Positions 22,320 through 35,800 of a stretch of 64,000 bases of DNA are shown in pieces. The notes beneath the pieces were generated by a model. The model saw only the letters and a program-made list of their open reading frames with translations. It made no database searches and had not been told where the DNA came from. Source of the DNA: Dreissena polymorpha (lineage: Eukaryota; Mollusca; Bivalvia; Myida; Dreissenidae); contig NC_068358.1 of assembly GCF_020536995.1 (NCBI RefSeq), positions 3,583,043 to 3,647,042 of the forward strand. The letters run 5' to 3'. The first letter of the stretch is position 1. Every line of letters starts with the position of its first letter. The position numbers and the translations under genes are program-made.

Positions 22320-24850
22320 GGCTGCCTTTCTTGAATCCGAGGTACGGGGAAAAGGCGATAGACAGGATAGTGACCAATCCCTTCACAAATTATGTGGCAA
22401 GACCAGATCAAACATGTGTTCCTAGGATATGTAGTCAAGAGTTATACATCTTCAGATATTAAGATTGTTATCATTCAATATGAAATTTATTAATTAATTT
22501 GAATTTTATTTGAATTTTTTCCTGTATTATAATGAAAATTTCATTTGAAGTTTCAAAAACTAAACTTAATTTTGACAAAGAAAGTTTTATCAATTTATTT
22601 ATGGATACAGCTATATAAATGAAAATACGCAAAATAAAATCCAATTTTAAGTAAATTGAATCTTAAATCCTAAGTTCATGGATATGTGTCATATTCCTTA
22701 AAAACAAAACAAAAAAACACACTGATATTTATAACAAATGTTCTATTGAAAACATGCAAAAGATATGACATGACTGCGTGCAATTGAGCCATTTTGACAA
22801 AAGATTACCCCACCATTTTCAAAGCCTTGCTGGAGCACTAAGGATACAATTTATTGATGTTAACAACAATGACTATTTCTGTTTATGACGTTGAAGATTT
22901 TGGATCAAGAAATTGGCTAGCATAAAAATATATATACAGTTCAAAATGTTTTCAAAACTCTTTGTCAATCTTCTGCTTTGTCTAGACAGAATAATTAGAC
23001 AGTCGTTTTTCAGATTTTACAGAGCACGTTTCATATTGGCTGTAATTGCTTCAGGACAAATTAAAGCTTATTTTTTGTTGTCAGCCTCATATTTTAACAG
23101 TCTTTTATTTTTAAAATCTCATAAAAAGTAACAATCAATTAACATGTACAGTAAATATATCAATACTTCCGAAATAGTTTTGTCCGAAATATAGGGATAG
23201 AACAATAAAATGTAAGTTAATAGCCAAGACAGGCCATATAATAATATATATAATTTTTTAAGAAACCGAATTATGGAACTTACTTTTTAGCGTACCGGTA
23301 TTAACCAAAAGCTTTTGATTGAAGTATTTATTTAAAACGCAATTTATTGTTGATCAGCTCATTGTCGAAACGCCGTCATACCTTAAACCAAGAAAATCAT
23401 TTGTTCATCCAGACACACCACGATATCCTAGGGCGGTAAAAGCAATGATATATTTGCAAGCTCCACCAAGAGTTGTCGTTCCTTGCTCTCACGTGTAATC
23501 TATGCTATCAAAAGTAAATCCTACAAGACTTCGTAGGATTTCATGATTTTGTTTAAGTATTATATTATGAAAAGTATGATCATTTTCTTTTATATTTTGA
23601 AAATATTATATAAGTTCTATCTATCTAACTTTCAGTAAGGTCGAATCGCTTCTGGGGACATAGACCTGTCGCGCGTCAACCGACAAGAAAATTAGTAAGA
23701 CTGAAATAAAAAGATATAAAAAGAGAGAATAAAAGCGTTTTATTATTGAAAACAGGTTAAAAAAGATAAGGTATTCTTATGGTGAGGTATGTTCAACGCC
23801 GCTTACAGCCAAGTTTAGGTTCATAATGAAATAATTAATTACCTAAATTATTTATTTTTAAATAACAACGGTAACATTATTGTACCATGCATATGGCTAG
23901 GCTATCATTACGTGGTTGGTTATGAAGGCATGGATTTGCTCCAGCTATGCTGGTTCCAGTCAAATCTCAGCGCGGATGTTGATATCTTTGGTGAATGGTT
24001 AACGGAATGTAACAGGTCAACAATGCACCAACGCTTTATTCTTCAATAACTATTCTAAATAATAACATGCAATCGATATATTCTGGACTTTTTTATCATG
24101 GGGAATGAAAATAGCATTTACCGATATAATATTGGTGTATAATAATGGTGGACATAATGATTTACTCATAATTCTAATAAGTTTGCCACAGTCCATAGAC
24201 GTAACGTGACATAAATCAGTTCTTAAAGCTGACTCATCGTTAAACGATGTTTAATAAAGAGTTATTTTAAATGTGTGACCCATTAAAAGCATAACACAGG
24301 TGAGCAATTTATAACTATATTGGTGCTCTTGTTTTGGATCATATGCTTCTAATATAAATATATGTTACCATTTTGGCATAAGATACAAGTGGGAGCTTCT
24401 TTTTCATGTGCACAATTATAAAGTATATGTATTGACCTTTACATTTAAAGTTTTTTTTTATAAAGAAATTACTCAAAAAAATTGGCGCAATTTTGATTTC
24501 AGGTCGGCCTATTTTACTGAATCGGTTCAAATCTAATTAAGTCATCCTGTGTGCAGTAAATGTTCGATACAGCTAGTTACCAAATAAAGCAATCTTATGC
24601 CGACTAACTTGAGTTGGACCTCGGCTCCAGTAACAGTGATCGAGTGAAGCTTAAAGGTACCTAACAATAGAAAGTGCGAGTGTGGATGGGCGGGTTTAAA
24701 TTAAAACAAATACGGCATATATGCTCATTGATAGTGCCCAACTGCTTTATTTTCTGCTTTTTAATGAAAAGAGGTTGTCATAGCGTGTGATTATTTTGGT
24801 AATTCTACAAGTGTGTACAGACTTTTCCCACAAATGTCTGATTTCTCAAA
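22320..24850. other. Intergenic, AT-rich, no gene recognised
   Basis: The upstream part of the kelch gene should lie here or beyond. A donor-like 'tttaag|gtatga' exists on the minus strand near 23375, but nothing confirms an exon. A 40-bp block at about 23460-23500 (minus strand, 'gagagcaaggaacgacaact') recurs at about 53540. Confidence 0.5.
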
Positions 24851-24854
24851 AAAG

Positions 24855-25825
24855 TTAATTCAAAGCGCTGAAGTAACTGAAATTTTTCGCTATTGCAAAA
24901 TCTTAGACGCAACTAATTTTTCCAAACAAGGTTTAAGCTTTTAAATCGCAAGTTGAAATGAACATAACCCATTCAAATTTATAAAGTGTGTGTCTTAACA
25001 AATATGTCGAGATGTGTGTGCATAGTATATTATCATATAAGAGAGATAACTTAGACAAAATAACAACATGTCCCTTTTTTGACGTTCTGAAAGCATAGAA
25101 AATATGATGAAAATGTTATAATTAAAACCAGTTAATATAAAATAAAATTTGCAATCACCTTCATATTAGATGAATATTGTTGGAGAATCGAATCCTATCA
25201 CACTAAGAATATAATTTCAAGTTGGAAATTCCCTTAACACTCTTGTTTTTTAACACCATTACACATTCAAAATATACAATAAGATAATTGATGACAATAA
25301 ATAATAAATAAATCTGCGATCAATACTTTTAACTAATGAATTAGGTAGTCAACGTAAAGATAGCGCTGTTGGCCCTGTTCTGTTGTTGATGCATTACTTG
25401 TAACCCTAGCAATTCACACGGTGTCAACCAGTCTCAGACCTTAACATCGGTGTAATACACTATGCGCTTTTCGGCCTAGCTGTTTTACCTAGCTTTTAAC
25501 CTTAAATGACCTGTACATAACGCCAGCAGACACGAATGAATACATTCAAATATTTCATAGGCTTGTCCGAGAGAAATCCTTGAACGTTTGCTATATCACC
25601 TTGTCTGTGCACATCGTTATGGATGTAACACTGTTCAGTGAAAGGAATTTCGGACTACTCTCTGCATATTCAAACGACACATAGACACAAATTGTGTCCC
25701 AGTTACAATTACGCGTTTAAATCCATCTTGCAGAATTTCAGGGTCTGTACCTTGGTCTCTAAATCTTTAGCGCAAGACATAATAGACTATCGATAAACAC
25801 AGTTTTGCTTTCAAAATGAGAAAAA
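24855..25825. repeat. Old dispersed duplication, copy A
   Basis: It is similar along most of its length to 30905-31655 (copy B, which lacks a middle part) and in its first 230 bp to 47960-48190 (copy C). Shared blocks include 'caaagcgctgaag', 'cccattcaaatttata', 'acgttctgaaagcat', 'aaccagttaatataaaataaaat', 'taacgccagcagac' and 'ggactactctctg'. Confidence 0.8.
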
Positions 25826-25867
25826 AACGAAATGGTATATGGTCACGATAAGAGGAAACTTGTTTAA

Positions 25868-26486
25868 AGGCCCTGTAAAGGTGACAAATCCAATTATTAT
25901 GCATATAAACTTGCCTAATTTTTACCGGATTTCAGTTACTCTTGCATAAAAAATGCTAATAACACAGCTGTGGTGCAACGTTGTCAAGAAGTATTAAAGA
26001 TATACCCGTTTCATAATTGGAAGAAATGTTTCAACTTTGCAACTAACGTGATGTGTAGCCCCAAAGCTGTGACGTATGCTAAAAATAGCCAAAAGAACAT
26101 TCACTTTTAATTCTATTTAAAACAACTTTTTACCAGCAAAAAGTAACAAATTAGATCACTACAAACGTTTTGACCATTTTTAGAAGAGACATACTTTGTG
26201 AGTGATACCGGAAAACATTGAAAATCACAATATATTTTTGGTGACCTGAGTCACTTTCACTTTCACTTTCCCGAGTAAACAGCGATGTAAATAAACTGAT
26301 TGTTTGTAAACACGATTGACTTGGAGGACACTGTATTTTGAGCTCAAAACAAGTTGTATTTCTCATATTTTTATGGTAATTTCCAATAGCATATACATAT
26401 TGTTTTTGATAACCTTTATATATAAAATACGGTAAAAATGATTAAAAATCGGTAAATAATTACGGATCTTCACCTCTATAGAGCCT
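25868..26486. mobile_element. TTAA-flanked TIR element
   Basis: Left: TTAA then aggccctgtaaaggtga. Right: tcacctctatagagcct then TTAA. The ends are imperfect inverted repeats of about 17 bp. The interior is non-coding and about 620 bp. Confidence 0.75.
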
Positions 26487-26649
26487 TTAATTATCTACCC
26501 ACAAATATTTGCCGTACTCGGTCTGGAAATCGTTCCTGAACGCCTGAATGGGCTACTTTTATTTTCCAGTTTGCTATATTTGCTTTTTTGAATGCAATTT
26601 TACATCGAAAAGCATTGTGCTAAAATCAGCCATTTACGATTCGTAATAA

Positions 26650-27025
26650 GATTTTTAGCTCATCTGGGCACAATGTGCTCATGGTGAACTTTTGTGATCG
26701 CCTTTTGTCCGTCGTGCGTGGTCAACATTTGCCTTGCTAACATACTAGAGGCCACAATTATTGTCCGATCTTCAGGACACTTAGGTCAGAAGATTTGTCC
26801 CAACAGTATCTTGGATGAGTTCGAAATTGGTTCCGGTTGGTTGAAAAATATGGCCGCCAGGGGCGGAGCATTTTTCCTTATATGGCTTTAGTTAAAATCT
26901 TGTTAACACGCATGAGGCCACATTTATTGTCTGATCTTCATAAAACATGGTTAGAAAATTTGACTCCATGATATCTTTGACGATTCCAAAGATATTCCGG
27001 GGCATTTTTCCTAATATAGTAAAAG
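26650..27025. repeat. Partial copy of the 15290 array family, inverted
   Basis: The piece 'ttagctcatctgggcacaatgtgctcatggtgaac' corresponds to the reversed tail of the array at 15290-17020, followed by about two units in reverse orientation (cctaatata, ggcggccatattttt-like). Confidence 0.75.
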
Positions 27026-27747
27026 GTCCCTTTAATGTCTAAAAGTTGTTATAAACTATTAATTTGACTGCTCTACTAAATAATCCTAATAAAAAGTATA
27101 AGAAATTGCCGAGTCCTGTAAACTCATTTATATTTTTATGCCTCTGGTTGGGTGGCATATAGCAGTAGCGCTGTCAGTCTGGCATTTCATAGTTTTTTTC
27201 TGTACGCAACGCTTTCAGATAAAGAGCTGATTTTTGGTATGCATATTTTTCTAAAACAAAATAATCAGTGCATAAAAGACAAATTTTTATGCTGCTAATG
27301 GCCATGTGAAATACATCAGAATCACTATATTTAAAAAGCACGTGCTCTTGATAAAAAATTCTATGTGTACTGCATTCATTTACCGGTATACGGTTATGCT
27401 GTACGCAACGTAAAATTTTGTCACCGATATTAGACGTATGCAAGGAATTACTCTTATACCTTAAGATATCGACCCAAACTGCAAGAAAATCGGTCTTTTA
27501 TGCACTAAAGATGTTTGAAAATGAATTTCAACAACTAGAGATATTTGCAAAAATAAAGTTCTTAACGATGTACATTCTGTCAAGCCCGTGTGTAAACCGC
27601 TGAAGACCCCGTTGATTCTGCATCCTGATACTGTTATTGTCACACGTCCTAAACGTGTACAAAGAAACCATTACAAATATAGGAAACAATCCAAGCGTAT
27701 ACCGTATGCTAGTGGAGTGAACGAGTGCTTGGTTAATGCTGTCGAGC

Positions 27748-27857
<110 letters not shown>

Positions 27858-28008
27858 TTTCCCTCTCAATTAAAACATTATTTTAAAAACAAACATAAAA
27901 TTAGAACAAACATTGACTTATTAAAAAAAATTTTTTTTTATAAATACTTCCCGCAATTTGGAATAAACTTATTATATTTTTTTCTTAAATCTTTTTCATC
28001 TCGTTTAA

Positions 28009-28435
28009 AGTCTCTATAACGCTCAAAATGAACGAAAATTTCGTTAAGTATTTCGTTAAATAAAGTTAACACCTTAACAATCAGTATTCCTTATAGCAAT
28101 AGCCAAAATTTCAATGCTAGATGTGGTTTGATTACATAGATTTTTGTAGATACAAAATGCTCGTTTTTATTTATTTGTGGCCACAATTAATTCCCGCGAA
28201 TATATCTATTCATACGACACACGAACACCATTTTAGTGTTCATGTGTCGTATGAATAGGTATGCAAAACAATAATAAAAACGAGCATTTTGTATCTACAA
28301 ACATCTACTGTACCAGACCACATCTGGCGTTGAAATTTCGGCAATTGCCATAAGGAACACTAATTTTTAATTGGTTAAGTTTATTTTACGAACAATTGTA
28401 CGTAATTTTCGTTGATTTTGAGTAGTAATGTTACT
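28009..28435. mobile_element. MITE with TTAA target and foldback core
   Basis: TTAA occurs at 28005-28008 and 28436-28439. Nested inverted arms are 'caatagccaaaatttcaatgctagatgtgg' / 'ccacatctggcgttgaaatttcggcaattgcc', and 'tacaaaatgctcgttttta' / 'aaaaacgagcattttgta'. The centre is a near-perfect hairpin 'ctattcatacgacacacgaacac' / 'gtgttcatgtgtcgtatgaatag'. Related to 33409-34447. Confidence 0.88.
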
Positions 28436-28439
28436 TTAA

Positions 28440-29460
28440 ATTTCAGTTCAATAATAATATTATGGTCATATCTACTAGTATGCAACACTGACGAAGATTT
28501 GATTCAAAATAAAGTATTTATCCTATGTTATGTTCATGTTCGCATGTTTATTTCAAACGGAAGGAAATTTAGTTGGACATATATTCCTTAAATATATGAT
28601 ATATAGTATACAAGTCTAAATGTACCATGTTACCGTCAGGTTGTGGCAAGTATTAACCCAAGAGCCATAATATGAGAAGACTTTTTAGAGCACTAATCTA
28701 CAATGTTGCATAGAAAATATAACACTTGTGCATCTTATTATGTCACAAAAGTTATTTTAATAATAGTGTGTATTACTAATGATAACACTACAGAATGTCT
28801 AAGTTGAAAAGCGGGCATACATTTTGATGAATTATCTTAAAATATGTACACACAAATTTCAGACCAAGTGGAACAAAGTCGCAGGTTTGAATGCTGTACT
28901 TGGAAATACATGGTGTTTTTTTCCGGACAAACTGGTTTTCCCGAGAGACACACAGAGAGACATCCAAGGCGATTATATAATACAAGCTTTTACTTTGAAT
29001 ATAAAGTCTGTGTGTAGCAAAAAGGGCATTTTTGCATTTAGTTGTGTGACAAAGGAAATTAACTATTGCTCAACTGTTGGGATAAGGTCCACAGACACTC
29101 CAAACCAGGTTGTTATAGTAATATGTACATAAATTATGCACGTTTTTTAAAAATCGGATAAAAAATGAGACAATAACAGCCCCAAGTGTGTACAAGTTAT
29201 AACAAACGGACAACAGACAATATCATAGAGGTCCCCTTTGGGATGACCAATAGCTCACCAAGCACTTTGTTCACAATGGGCATACAACCCAACAACAACA
29301 AAAACTAAAGCAAAAAAACACACACACAATATAAAAGCAGAAACAATATTTATTTACGTTTAAACATTCATAGCAAAGGTTTCTATTTGTGTTGCCAAAC
29401 AATACAACTGTTGTGTTTTCATAAGAATTTTAAAAAAATCAAACAATTTGTTTAAAATGA
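28440..29460. other. Intergenic, nothing recognised
   Basis: AT-rich with no splice-bounded exon. The open frame at 28824-29132 has no family resemblance. Confidence 0.5.
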
Positions 29461-29469
29461 TTTTCAACC

Positions 29470-29744
29470 GTTAAGAGACTTTGAACCCGAGTTCAAAGTG
29501 CCGTTTGCACATATATTCCTTTAACCCGAGTTCAAGAGTTTGAACCGCGGTTCAAAGAGTGTCTCAAGAAAGATACAAATCTCTTATCTACATAATTCAG
29601 AGATAACCAATCAGCGGAGCTTAAACCACAATTAGAAGGCAAATGTCAAGATTTCATTGGTCGTTTCTTAACTATATAGTTAACACGGGTCTAAGGAATT
29701 AATGTGCAAACGGCACTTTGAACCCGGGTTCACAGTCTCTTAAC
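29470..29744. mobile_element. 275-bp MITE with inverted ends of about 50 bp
   Basis: The left arm begins gttaagagactttgaacccg; the right arm is the reverse complement of gttaagagactgtgaacccg and ends at 29744. The match continues through 'ttcaaagtgccgtttgcacat'. A partial extra copy of the right-hand inner sequence (ttaactatatagttaa...ggaattaatgtgc) lies beyond it, to about 29790. Confidence 0.85.
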
Positions 29745-29835
29745 TATATAGTTAATTGTTAAACCGTGGTGTAAGGAATTAATGTGCATTTCGCTTGCCA
29801 TAAACGATGTATTTATACTTTATATCAGCAACCCT

Positions 29836-30088
29836 CGTAGTATCACAAAATGTAACGACAACAACAGAACTCTCCAAATTATTCATTCGTTGCGCGTTGC
29901 AACGCTTTATAATTTTCAGGTTTAAAATCGTCAACCGATGCATAAACTAGATAAGTTAGAGCATGTTAAATGCTCGGTATTACTGTTTTTTTTCACGAAT
30001 ATTACAACTAAAATAAAAATATGCGAATCTGAAACATTTTTTTTTTAATTTTGTCAATTTACCAAAACGTGAAAAGGCCCCTTTAAAT
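29836..30088 (-). mobile_element. Truncated copy of the TAAAGGGG..CTTTTCAC TIR family
   Basis: On the minus strand it begins taaaggggccttttcacg and runs through 'tttggtaaattgacaaaatt' and 'gcgttgcaacgcgcaacgaatg', matching 54987-55230. The tRNA-like part and far end are absent. Confidence 0.75.
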
Positions 30089-30904
30089 ACATTCCAAACT
30101 ACTGAAACTATGCACTGCATAAGAACATTGACTTTAAGCCAATAACTAATTTTTTGAGAGATTATATGGCATATTCTTCTTATACCGTGCACTTCCCCTT
30201 TAAGATATATTTTCACAAATTTCGAGGTTACCTGCTTTAAATTGATGCACTGAAACATCGGAGCTACAGACGTCTAATATAAAACAAAAATAGAATTTAA
30301 ACAGGAAAGGTTTACCCCACTTGGACTTTAACCAACTTGCCTTCAGATGAGAAATCTAACTCATCTACAAATGGCCATCTGAGTTATTTCATAATGCGTG
30401 ATTTACTTTATATAAACATCAATAGTCACAAATTATAAGGAAAACATCAGAAAACTGGTTGTAGTGAGGTCGAAATAGACTTACAGTAGGCACGTTTATA
30501 CGGATTAGTGTCGACGCTGTGACGTCGCCAATGGTCGCCTTGTGAACGCAGAGGGATCGCAGTATAAACGTAGTGCAAACACTTAAGAAGTGTTAAAAAT
30601 GCCACATAGAGGAAAAGAAAACATGTAGAATGCCCCCCATCCTTCTCCGTGCTGGTTGACATTGGCGTTCTCACAATGACTATCGGCGTGTTCCAAAAAC
30701 TGACTTTCTGTCGTGGAGAGGACACTAAACCTGTTTGACGACGGAGCGACACACGAACTCTTTTACCTAACATAAACCCAAAAGAACTCAATTGAGTTCG
30801 GTTTATTTGAAAACTTGGCCAATAATATAGAGAAGCCTAACAAATCGTTATGTTTATTTTTTGAGTTGATATACACGTAGATCTTTCTTATCACACGTTA
30901 AATT

Positions 30905-31655
30905 TCAAAGCGCTGAAGCCACTGAAATTGTTCGCTATCGCATTAACTTAGATGAAATTCATTTTTCAGAAGTCGGTAATAGCTTTTTTATCGCAATTTT
31001 GAAATAAACACAACTCATTCAAATTTATAAAGAGTGTGTCTTGGCGCACAGGTCGAGATGTGTGTGCACTGTTTATCATCCTATTTATGTTATAGAGATA
31101 ACAACAGTATGTCATTTAAGACGTTCTGAAAGCATGTATATACAATATGATGACAATGGTTTAATGAGAACCAGTTAATATAAAATAAAATATACATTCA
31201 CCATCATATTAAAAAAACATTGTTGGAATATGGAATACCTTTCACACTAAGAAAATAATTTCATGATAGAAATTCCCTTTGCAAAACTTTTTTGACACCA
31301 TATACAAATTTAAAATGTACAATAAGACCTTAAATGACCTTAATATAACGCCAGCAGACGCGAATTAATGCATTCGAATATTTTATAGGCTGATTCGAGA
31401 GAAATCCGTTGAAATAAGGCTACATCACTGTGTCTGTGTACAGCGTAAAGGATGTAGCACTGTTCAGTGAAAGGAATTCCGGACTACTCTCTGTATGTTC
31501 AAACGGCCCATAGACACAAATTATGGCCCAGTTACAATTACACGTTAAAATCCATGTCGCAGAATTTCAGGGTCTGGGTTTGTAATCGGTCACTTAATCG
31601 TCAGGGGAAGACATAATTGACTATCGATAAGCACAATTTTTTGCTTTCATGATCA
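30905..31655. repeat. Old dispersed duplication, copy B
   Basis: It is collinear with 24855-25825 but lacks roughly 200 bp of the middle. 'gttcagtgaaaggaatt.cggactactctctg' and 'cagaatttcagggtctg' are the best-conserved blocks. Confidence 0.8.
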
Positions 31656-32506
31656 GTAAACAAACACTACCAAAATAGTATAGTAATTAAATTGGGTACT
31701 GGTTATTGATCTAGGTTCAGTGGGGTAAAAATCAAGGTCATTGTACATGTAACTGTATATAGAAATCGGTTATCATCGTTTTTAACTTGTTTACATATGT
31801 AGCTTACATGCAGAAGCTTGGGATTAATCAAATTAAACTAAATTAAGAATTAAACACCTGTTGACATTGCAATGGTTTATGGCATTTAAAATAAATGTTG
31901 AAATGTGAAAAGAACACACACATATTATATGTTTTCCTATTCAAATTAGTTGACATCAGTAAGCTTATTAGTTATTCATACACATTTTTAAACAGTTTAT
32001 ATTATAATATGTTTAGGAATTATATAATAACCAATTTTACAACGCAATGCTTTGAATGGATAAAAACATAATATCGATTTTGCAAGTCATATTTGAAATG
32101 TGCACCATTACTATTTGAAGTCGTACACAACATATTCGCAATACATGTACTTTGATTTTGCGGATAATTATGAGCATATTACATGCTCAAATAAGGAACG
32201 TGATTTACATGTATGAGGGAGTGTTTTCAATTACAAGGAAGTTGTTAGTACCCGGTACACTCTATACACCCCTTACAAAACCCTTCATCCACACAATTCA
32301 TTTAAAGCTCAGATTTCATTTTTCAACCGCAAACCAGTTTCGGTCATAACATTGAATGGATACTTAAAATGTGGACCATTTAGTGGGGTAATACAAATCT
32401 TCAAATCCGAAAAGGTGCTTGTCTACTGAAAAGGCGGAGAAAGAAAACAGAACCAACTAGTTTACGGTATACAAACGAAAGGCTTGATCTTCAGTACTTT
32501 CCAACC

Positions 32507-32731
32507 ATGAACAGAGTGCTCTTTATAGTACTACTAGGATCTTTTGCACATACCAGTAAGTCCAAATGTTTTGAAAATGTACTTTGAGTATTGGTGTAAC
32601 TGTTTTATGTAAATGAGTACACAAACAACTACTTGGTTTCTTCGTTGCCTTAATGTTGAATGAATTATGATTTGAGCATCAAGTCTTAATATCAATCAAG
32701 ACGAAAAGATGTTGGGAACTAATGTGTTATA

Positions 32732-32815
<84 letters not shown>

Positions 32816-35800
32816 GTGATGGTGATGGTGATGATGATGATGATGAAGAAGAAGAAAAAGAAGAAGAGGGCGACAATGCGATAGTGAGTTTGTATTATGG
32901 CGACAATGCGATAGTGCGATGATACGATTGCGACAGTGCGATAATACGATGGCGACAGTGCGATAGTACGATGGCGACAATGCAATAATACGATGACGAA
33001 AGTACGATGACTATCGCATTATCGCCATCGTACTATCGCATTGTCGCCATCGTATTGTCGCCATCGTACTATCGCATTGTCGCCATCGTACTATCTCACT
33101 ATCGCATTGTCGCCCTCTGGATTTTAATGTGTAACCACGATGGCCTTAACAGTATCCCGTAAAATTCTTACCGAGTTATGATGGAGATGTGTCAACACAC
33201 ATTGATTTAGTTTGTAGTAAAATACGCTTTTACATTTTATTCAAGTTATTTACTTGCGTTAAATAATACCATTTTGTTTAATGACAATGCAACGCATGTT
33301 ATGTTCGTTGATCAACATAATAACTCTTATAGAATGTAGAAACTTGCGTAAATGATATACATTGTACGTTTAAAACGCAAAATTCCGTGCTTCATAATGT
33401 ACTTTTAAAGTCACATAAATACTGCATATCAGCGAATATTTCGCAAAATATGTAGTAAAATAAAGTTAAAGCGAGTATGCACGATTTTGTCAAACATTTA
33501 TGAATTTATATAAAATGTGTAAAAACATATTATACATATATATTTCAATATAAATTAAAATAAAAATTAAGAAGAACATGTGTCGAAAAATGCTATTTTC
33601 AAATAAGCCAGATATTTAATTCTGAAATAGAAAATGTATGTACAGTCGCTATCGCCAGCATTTATATCATGCATGTACGATGTGAATCTAAATTTAGTTT
33701 TACGGATCATTTTAATGTCGGGCAACGATATCTATTCATACAACACATGAACACTTACTCCGATCCTAATAAAAAAGACAAATGCTTCAGTTATTGTAGG
33801 AAAATATGTACGAAATATCTTCGTCACAATCGGCTCGGGGCGCTAATTTGTCTTTGCTGCATTTCATGAAATGCGTCTTCAATTTATAATTTTTCTTGCT
33901 TATTTTGTGTTATTGTAACATATATTTACATGTATCAATATATTACAATATAAGACATATAAAAATCGTGCATACTCGTTTAACCCATAAAAATCAGTAG
34001 CCAAAATGTCAACGCTAGATGTGGTATGGTAACATAGATTTAACAAGATAAAATGATCGTTTTTATTTTCTGTTCGACAATATATTCCACGTGAATTTCC
34101 CGCAACCATATCCGAACGAATGCGAGACTGGCTTTGGACCGCGTCGGAAGAAAGACGTATTCACGAGAACTACGTCATGCTTCCGACGCTGCCCGAAGCC
34201 AATCTTGCGTTCGCTCGTAAATGTTCGGATATCGTCGCAGGAAATTCACATGGAATATATTGCACACAATAAATAAATAAATAAAATAAAAACGAGCATT
34301 TTGTATCGCATGAACTCTATGTTACTGGACCTCATCCAGCGTTGAAATTTTGGCTATTTCTATATGGAACACTGATTGTTTATGTGTTTACTTTATTTTT
34401 CGAAATATTGTACGAAATATTCGTTGATTTTAAGTGTTTATTGGCTTTTAACCATATTTTTCAATTGAAGGCGCTAGGACATTCCCCTGGAATAATCGAA
34501 CACCACTGCCGAGAATAACGATGCCGACACAGAGATTAATCGATACAGGTAAATTTCGCGATGGGAAATTTAGCTTTTCTCCTGCTCTTAATAATTTTAT
34601 TGATATTGAAAGCATTTTCCATCTCAATTTGATAATAAAACGCTATTTTTAAATAAGGTTGCAAAAATGCGCCGCTACAAAGGAAAATTTGATAAAAATA
34701 CATTTTGTAAACTAGATTGTTTGTATGCAGACTCAAAGTTAGAATCTTTTTCACAAAACAAACTGTACACGTGTTTCCCGAATAAGAAAAAAAATCATAT
34801 AATAAAATTGTGGCACTAAATAAAAACAACATAATATCAACTTTAATAAATTCACTATAATGTATAAACAATACAACGGAAGAGATGTGTCAACACACAT
34901 TGGTTTAGTTTGTAGTTAAAAAACGATTTGACATTTTATTCAAGCTATTTACTTCCGTCAATTTATAATATTACCGTAAATTAATACATATTAATACTTA
35001 TATGTGTTATGACGATGAAACGCATTTTATGTCCGTTGGTAATAACAAAAATAAAATGTAAAAACTTGCGTTAATTAAACACAATATACGTTTTAAAAGC
35101 ACAATTTCAAAGAATTCCTTTCTTCGTTCTGTACTATTACCCATATGATTTAATTGAAGGCGATTGGAGGACATTCCTCGTGAATCATCTTACACCACCA
35201 CCGACGATAGACATACATAGATTATTGGATGCAGGTAAATTTCCAAAATTTGGCATTTTTTGTTTTTCAGTGGCTATATTCATTTTATTAATTTTGATAG
35301 CATTTTCCTTCCCGATTGGATAGAGGGACACATTTTTACCAAAATGACTCGCATCAAACTGACGGAAAATTCCAATTCTTAACGCTTTCCACTATGCAGC
35401 GGCATAGTAAATCCCCTATCTTTTGATATATATTCTTAATTACATATATTCTTTATTTCCTCCGATATCGAACATTCGAAGAACATAGTGATACAATAAT
35501 CACAAAGCATGTTTAACATAGAAAGAGTGGCATGATTTATAAAATATGTAATTATGAATAAATATTCAAACAAACACAAATCTTAATGATATCATTTCAG
35601 CTGTTGTTAAATTTACAATATCACATACCAAAGTCGAAAGCGAAAGTACTAAGTACTTAATGTCTATGTCTTCTATTCCTACTTTTAACTGAATTCTTCC
35701 CGAGTTATGATAGAGATGTGTCAACTTAAATTGGTAAAGTTTTTGATAAAAAACGCTTTGATATTGTATTTACGTTATTTAGTTGCGACAATGAATGCCA

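Noticed and set aside
25720-25800. Minus-strand first exon MSCAKDLETK before a gtacag donor
   Set aside because: The related copy at 31.6 kb does not keep the frame, and the phase does not match the kelch gene.
32696-32985. Poly-Asp, poly-His and poly-Ile reading frames
   Set aside because: They are the six-frame reading of a (GAT)n microsatellite in an intron.
34471-34548. BIR (IAP) domain exon
   Set aside because: RTF..W and a final LIDTG loosely recall a BIR start, but the spacing is wrong, zinc ligands are absent, and the exons fit a signal peptide/TM gene.
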